In this document: in pieces, positions 59,032 to 64,000 of the stretch | How the letters are laid out: every line of letters begins with the position of its first letter | Numbering within the stretch: position 1 is the first letter of the stretch | DNA from: Blumeriella jaapii | Lineage: Eukaryota; Ascomycota; Leotiomycetes; Helotiales; Drepanopezizaceae | Assembly (NCBI GenBank): GCA_009599575.1 | Contig: VWND01000003.1 | Coordinates: 1,688,001 to 1,752,000, forward strand | Reading direction: 5' to 3' | DNA length: 64,000 bases | Program-made: the position numbers and the translations under genes | Notes under the pieces: generated by a model | Told to the model about the DNA's origin: nothing | Databases searched by the model: none | The model's input: the letters and a program-made list of their open reading frames with translations, nothing else

Positions 59032-60158
59032 GAAAAGTTTATTGCAACTTGCTGGGAAAGATTTTTTGAGGCTGGGAGATACTTCGAAACGCATGATTTC
59101 GGATTCTTCAAAAAAGCCCCGTTGCCCTGGTTTTTGCTCTGTCTGTGAGAGGCTTTCGTTAGCACAACGGGAGTACTGCCACACTAAGGATTTTCTAAGG
59201 ATAAAATCTCTAAGTCCTCACTTTTTAGCTTTCGAGAAAATGTAAGTCGATGATAGATCAAGTACGACCTCGACCTTCACCTTGACTGGTCTGGCCATCT
59301 GGCAAACAGCAGGTAGCAGATGGCATTGTGCTCCAAGGCGAAAAGAGTGTACATCAGTTCAAGACCAGGCCGCCGGTCTGTATTGACGCCAGTCCTGGGC
59401 AGGCCAATTTTATTTTTCAGTAAGAAGTCGACGAAGCCTTCCATTTCCCCCGAAAAGAGCTTTGCGTTTATGGCTTTGCCACGAAAGGATGCTGTTGTTG
59501 CTGAGTTAGATCCATAGATCTAGCTCGCAGGAAAAAGAGAGAACCAAAATGCTAGTGGAAGATGGAAACATATTCTTGCCTTTAACCACGTGATATGACC
59601 TCTTCCAATACCAAAAGTAGAGATGGGAATAAGCGAGAAAAAACAAAGTCAACGCAAATGCAGGTCGATACCAAGGAGGAGGAGACCGGAATCGTGGAGC
59701 AAAGATCCAACCCATAGATCTTAGTTAATGCCCTTTATCAATTTTCTGATCTAGTCAGCATGGATCTGCGCCCAGGCATGTTGGAAGAGCTAACAAGTAG
59801 GGTCGGATTGAGATGTGATGTGATCGAGGAGCGAGTCATTTGATTCAACACCCATGTTCTCGGACCGGCTAGAATTGATCGATTGTTTTATGGCCGAACG
59901 AAATAAATGTAGAGATATTTGAAAAGACCGGCAATGAATATTGCGACTCCCGAACAGGTGTGCTTGATTTTATGAATCATGGAGGGGCAATTTTCGCAGA
60001 AAACTCATTGATGCCCCGTATTGTAAGGAAACTGCCAGCCTCATACTCTGAATGAAACGGAGGACTAGGAGAAATATTAATGGTGCAAAGTGTAAAAGAA
60101 AAGTCAGCTGGGAGGGATCAGCCAAAAAGGAATGGCGAGCTAGAAGAGCCAAATAACT
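59032..60158. other. Intergenic region
   Basis: This lies between the convergent GST and acyltransferase-like genes. No gene, repeat or RNA feature is supported. Confidence 0.5.
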
Positions 60159-61707
60159 TTACTGACTCTGAGACTTCAGTCGACCCGAAATTGACCTCAA
60201 AATTTCTTTCACCATTTCCTCCTTCAACACTCCTTCTTCCCAAGAAGCGGTAACCACACAATCCCCATCTTCTACGCCCGCAACCATCAACACCATGCCA
60301 TAATCTTCGAGCGCCGCCCTGACAGCTGCAGCACAAAACGCTACGTCTGTGACGCTCCACCCACCATCTCTCATATCATCTCTAGGCTTAAATACGCCAA
60401 TGTTCGATATGAGAAAGGCATGATTTTGGTGCTGGAGTCCACGAAATGTGCCAATCTCTTCGTCATCCTGTCCGAGAAGTTTGCTTTTCAAGTAATCTTG
60501 GAGCACAGACTTGGTTTTGTAAATGGAGTCGTTCATGTGTTCTTTGTTATCTGCTGCTAGCTTCCACACAGCTGTATTGTCACGAGCTGCCGCGCGGTAT
60601 TTTTCCAGGAAGAAAATGCGGCAGTATGTTGCTGCGGCATTCATGAAGGCATCACGGCCCGGGTCCGATGGTAATAGCGGCCGGATGTTCACAGAGATTC
60701 CTGCGAGACCAATTTTTGACTGGGGGTACATTTCTGTAGCCAGAATGACCGACAAAATGGTTTGAAGAAGGGCCGTGAAAGTTGTTTTGTGGTCTCGACA
60801 TTTAGCCAGACATCGGTTCATGGTATCTTTATCGATCCGAAGCATCTCAGCTCGGGACTGGGTGCGCATCGCGATGGGAAAACGATTGGTGTATGTTGGA
60901 TAGGTCTTGTCAACTATCGCATCGGAAAAAAATAGGTATTTTGGCTTGACCAGTACGCGAAATAAGTGCCAACTTAAGAATGTCCACAAAATGCTAAACC
61001 AAGACAAGTTCCCGTCAAGAGAATCAAGAGCAAGTGGTATAGGTCGATACGTCGGCTCTTGAACCTCGAAAGTGCCCTCCTCCACTTCCGCCGCATCTGG
61101 ATTGTTGTTTGTCAAAGTGTAGTCGGCGTTCAGAGCTGAGAGAAAGCTCCTATGGAAAGCGTACCCGGACATTCCGTCGCCTATCGAATGATGGAAGACG
61201 AAAACTGCGAATCTACCGTTGACGACCAAAAGCCTCCACAACGGTTTTGTAGTGTCCTCGGTATCAAACCACCGATTCTGACTAGCCTCGATGACACGAG
61301 CAAGAGCTATATCTTTATCGTTGGAGGCATCTTCCACGAACTCAACACAATCTCGAAAGCGAATACGTGGAAGCCGGGCTTCCCAAGATTGGTGATGTCC
61401 TTTTTTCTCTTTTGTCGGCTGATCAACGAGGATGATAGCGAGCTCGGGGATCTCTCTGATCACTTGGCCCAACACCCGGAAAATTCTAGCTGGCGACAGA
61501 CTTTCTTTAGAGTGAGAATACTCACACCCGACCAGCACATTTGATTGGATTCCAAGATCATGAAAAAGACGTATCAAGACCTCCACAGGCCCTTCGTCAT
61601 CGTTAAAACCCCTCCGTGTATTCTGGCCAAGGGTACTCACCAGCTTTCCGCACCAGCGTGTATCCTTGTGGAGCAATTGCGCTCTGCTTCTCTATGTGTG
61701 TGGCCAT
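60159..61707 (-). CDS. Alcohol-acetyltransferase-like (condensation-fold) protein
   Basis: Two exons on the minus strand (61707-61641, 61591-60159) give 499 residues. The acyltransferase catalytic motif HHxxxDG is present as FHHSIGDG (His157, Asp161). Other landmarks are GQVIREIPELAIILVD, TKPLWRLLVV, TFTALLQTILSVILATEMYP and LAGISVNIRPLLP, typical of the fungal AATase/condensation-domain-like group. Expected reaction: transfer of an acetyl or other acyl group from CoA to an alcohol or small acceptor. The first exon encodes MATHIEKQSAIAPQGYTLVR; the join removes a 49-base intron with a GTGAGT donor, a TTTTAAC branch and a GAAG acceptor. No biosynthetic cluster surrounds it. A hydrophobic segment at about 245-270 might tether it to membranes. 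Confidence 0.85.
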
Positions 61708-64000
61708 TATCTCTATGGCAATAATAGCAGAAGCTTCAAGAGATGGAGTGTGCTTTTGAGCAGGTGCGGCGGGAATCCAAGCGAGATAAAAGACCCGGAT
61801 TTTTGTATTCTTTCTTTGAATGAACGAATGAAATAATACTAAGAACATCGTAGGAATAGAATGCTTATTTATATCAATACAATTACCAAAGTCAACTAAC
61901 GAAGCTCACTAATGTAAACAGACATATGGTAAAGAGTGAAAAATTGCCATGCACGTGGCAGCTGATTGTTTTTACGAAAACAAAGAAATGTGAAAGAGCT
62001 AGAATGGGGCTTATATACCATGCAACTTAGTATTTCTGTTGGTGGTCAAAGAAAGACCTTATTGACCCGGTTACCAGTTCACTGGCTCCGGGTTCTTTAT
62101 GGAGATAGGCGCAGAGGCTGCAAGAAATAGAAAATCAGGCAGCTTTTTGGCTATTAAGGTCGCCAATAAGAAACGATTTGCGATGGATGAGTTAGAAAGT
62201 GAGGTCACAGGGTTCATGATGTAAGAAAAGGTGGTGTTACAGATGAAAGACTAGAAATATCATGTGAAATTGTAAAGTTGGACAAACAAGAGCAGTGTAA
62301 AGGAGAGGATATGTTGGGACAGATACTATCTAGGACTACTGTCATTTTTCTTGTACTATATACAAGCTGGCAAACCTCAAAATAGTCCCTCGTGCAAGGA
62401 GTCTTTGGAAGCCAGTCGCTCTTTTATTTACGACTGAATGTATGACTTCTTGCTTCGATCATTCTCAACAGAGAGAAACTCAGTGCAGACAATAATATGT
62501 TAAGTTAAAGGGTACAGCTTTAGGCTTCATTTTTTCTCTCTTGCTCTCTGATAGCTAGCTGTTGTGCGCAGCTGATAGCCTGAAAGCTAGTTCTGGCATA
62601 GAGAAAGAGGGACAGTCAGCAGAGCACAAAGATTCTCTACTTCTAGCTAAAGCGGCAAGCAAATGCACCAACTGACCCAATCAAGGCACGACGGGCGGGT
62701 TGAAGAAAGCCTTTTGTTGTAGAACTGATGATATTGAAATGGTTGCACCTGTAGTGGGTGGGCGGCAGGAATGCTGTCAAGCTAAGCTAGCGCTAAGAAT
62801 AGCGTATTGTAACACCATCCTTTATAGCCATCCGATCTATGTCAGGAGCTTTTGACCTGTTTATGTCAATTAGTCTACACTATCACACATCAAGACTCCG
62901 CCTGTGTTGCGGCTATAAGCGGCGAGCGCAATGTTTTCCCCGGGGGTTTCGAAGATTCCTCTCTGTTTTAGAGTTAAGAGGCCGAGACGAGTCAGTGTTG
63001 TTTGGGGTGTCTCTTATTCGTGCCCTTATTTCTAAAGAGCGAGTGCTTACCGAGACGGTCGTATTGAGCGACTAAGGTGACAATCTTGAATATGTGCATG
63101 GTGTGGGCCAAAAGAGGGAGGAGGCTAGAAAGGCAACAAGACACGGCTGAGGCACTTCTACCGATTTGTTGCACTTCGCAATTCAAGTCAAAACATGGCA
63201 GTTGAATTTTTGGCAATAGTTCCATTACTTGCGATACGAACAGATTTCTCTGATCGCCTTTTGACCGAATCAAATGGACGATTTTGCCGCAGGGTTTACA
63301 GAAACACCCTTTTTGTTGCAAATCGTATCTCTAGTCAAAACATGGCAACTAAATTTCTTCTATTAGTATGCTAATGAAATGAGATGAGACTCATTTGATT
63401 ACGTTCTGATCGAATCAAGTGAACGGATTCGCCGCAGGGCACGCGAAAGCGCCTGCTAGGTTACAATTCGCATCGTTAGTTGAAACAGGGCCGGATGTTC
63501 TCATCGTCGAGTTGAAACAGCTTGAAAGGCAGGAGTTTTCTAGCGGCGGACTGTCAGCGCTTCCAAGTTATGGGTTGTCTGTCCGAGAGCTGCCCAGAGC
63601 GGCCTTGCTCCGTGTGAGCATGGATTTTGTTGCACGTCGGGCTTTTAGCATTCATGCATTAACTGTTATTTACGTAAAAAACAATCCCTCTTGACAGCCA
63701 AGAGTAGGAGTTCTTGATAGGGATTTCAGATATACTGAACCTTTAGACTCGTATTCTTCGAGTCTTCTCGTAACGAAGCTAACCAATAACATCTACTGGT
63801 GTTGGGTTATAGCAGAATACCACGGTTCAACACATTGAAACGAGTCAACACAGTAACAAATGCTTACAAATCGAACAATATGAGATAGAAGTTTTTGGTA
63901 GAAGTTTGTGATCTTGCTGCGTCTTTTGGTAATCAAAGCAAACCACATTTAAGTCCGAATTCCAACATCTGGAAATTGACTACGAACGAGCCGATGGACT
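61708..64000. other. AT-rich region with degenerate tandem repeat
   Basis: Upstream flank of the acyltransferase-like gene, then DNA with no supported gene. Open frames at 62839-63075 and 63419-63694 have no recognisable features. The tandem repeat at about 63164-63500 is listed separately. Confidence 0.5.
63164..63500 (+). repeat. Degenerate ~146-bp tandem repeat, three partial copies
   Basis: A segment containing TTGCA..TCG....CTAGTCAAAACATGG recurs at about 63187, 63334 and 63479 (spacing 147 and 145). Another block, GAATCAA.TG.ACG.ATT.GCCGCAGGG, precedes the second and third copies. Differences between copies are frequent, many of them A/G or C/T. Confidence 0.7.

Overview
This window is chromosomal DNA of a filamentous ascomycete (Pezizomycotina; class not fixed from sequence alone). 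The evidence is short GT-AG introns with CTAAC-type branch sites a few bases before the acceptor, genes split into many small exons, fungal-restricted families (Pop3, Avo1/Sin1, fungal LtrA-like, DUF3431, DUF7582, Ser/Thr-rich GPI-type wall proteins), a point-mutated repeat pair that looks like RIP, and no operons, Shine-Dalgarno sites or CRISPR.

Layout. 1-9.9 kb is gene-poor: one candidate small-gene exon near 2.4 kb, a GH16 beta-glucanase (4141-5295, minus) and a Cys-rich GPI-type wall protein (6363-7092, minus). 9.95-53.9 kb is GC-rich and carries most genes: a charged hypothetical protein (12479-13630), a butanediol-dehydrogenase-type MDR enzyme (13870-15134, minus) facing a ThDP-dependent acetolactate-synthase-like enzyme (17102-19131, plus) across a 1.35 kb element bounded by 258-bp direct repeats, a dual-specificity-type phosphatase (19953-21018), an LtrA-like membrane protein (22932-25234), a DUF3431 protein (25801-27175), a zinc-free quinone-oxidoreductase-like MDR protein (28597-29616, minus), a disordered Q/P/S-rich protein (30447-32507, minus), the RNase P/MRP subunit Pop3 (33210-34256, minus), a very large ubiquitin-specific protease (36171-44295, plus), a DUF7582-type protein (45848-47329), and a divergent pair made of a PRCC-domain protein (49905-51053, minus) and the TORC2 subunit Avo1/Sin1 (51328-53855, plus). 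53.9-64 kb is AT-richer and sparse: a Ser/Ala-rich GPI-type protein (55368-55891), a glutathione S-transferase (58236-59031) and an alcohol-acetyltransferase-like enzyme (60159-61707, minus).

How they fit together. The GC-rich block mixes housekeeping functions (tRNA processing, deubiquitination, TORC2 signalling, a splicing-linked PRCC protein) with accessory metabolic enzymes. The two enzymes at 13.9-19.1 kb are the only pair that suggests a shared pathway (acetolactate/acetoin/2,3-butanediol metabolism), and this is inference from family and head-to-head arrangement. Wall-related genes (GH16, two GPI-type proteins) lie in the AT-rich flanks.

The points most worth checking are: a net one-base loss in the catalytic domain of the otherwise intact ubiquitin protease; the transition-riddled 258-bp repeat pair sitting in a shared promoter; a pentanucleotide motif (TACTG/CAGTA) scattered over about 20 intergenic sites of the GC-rich block; a minisatellite whose fourth copy has expanded into a CCCAATT array; and an Asp-to-Asn change in the GH16 active-site motif. 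Exon coordinates were worked out by hand from splice consensus, and each model given without reservation sums to a multiple of three.
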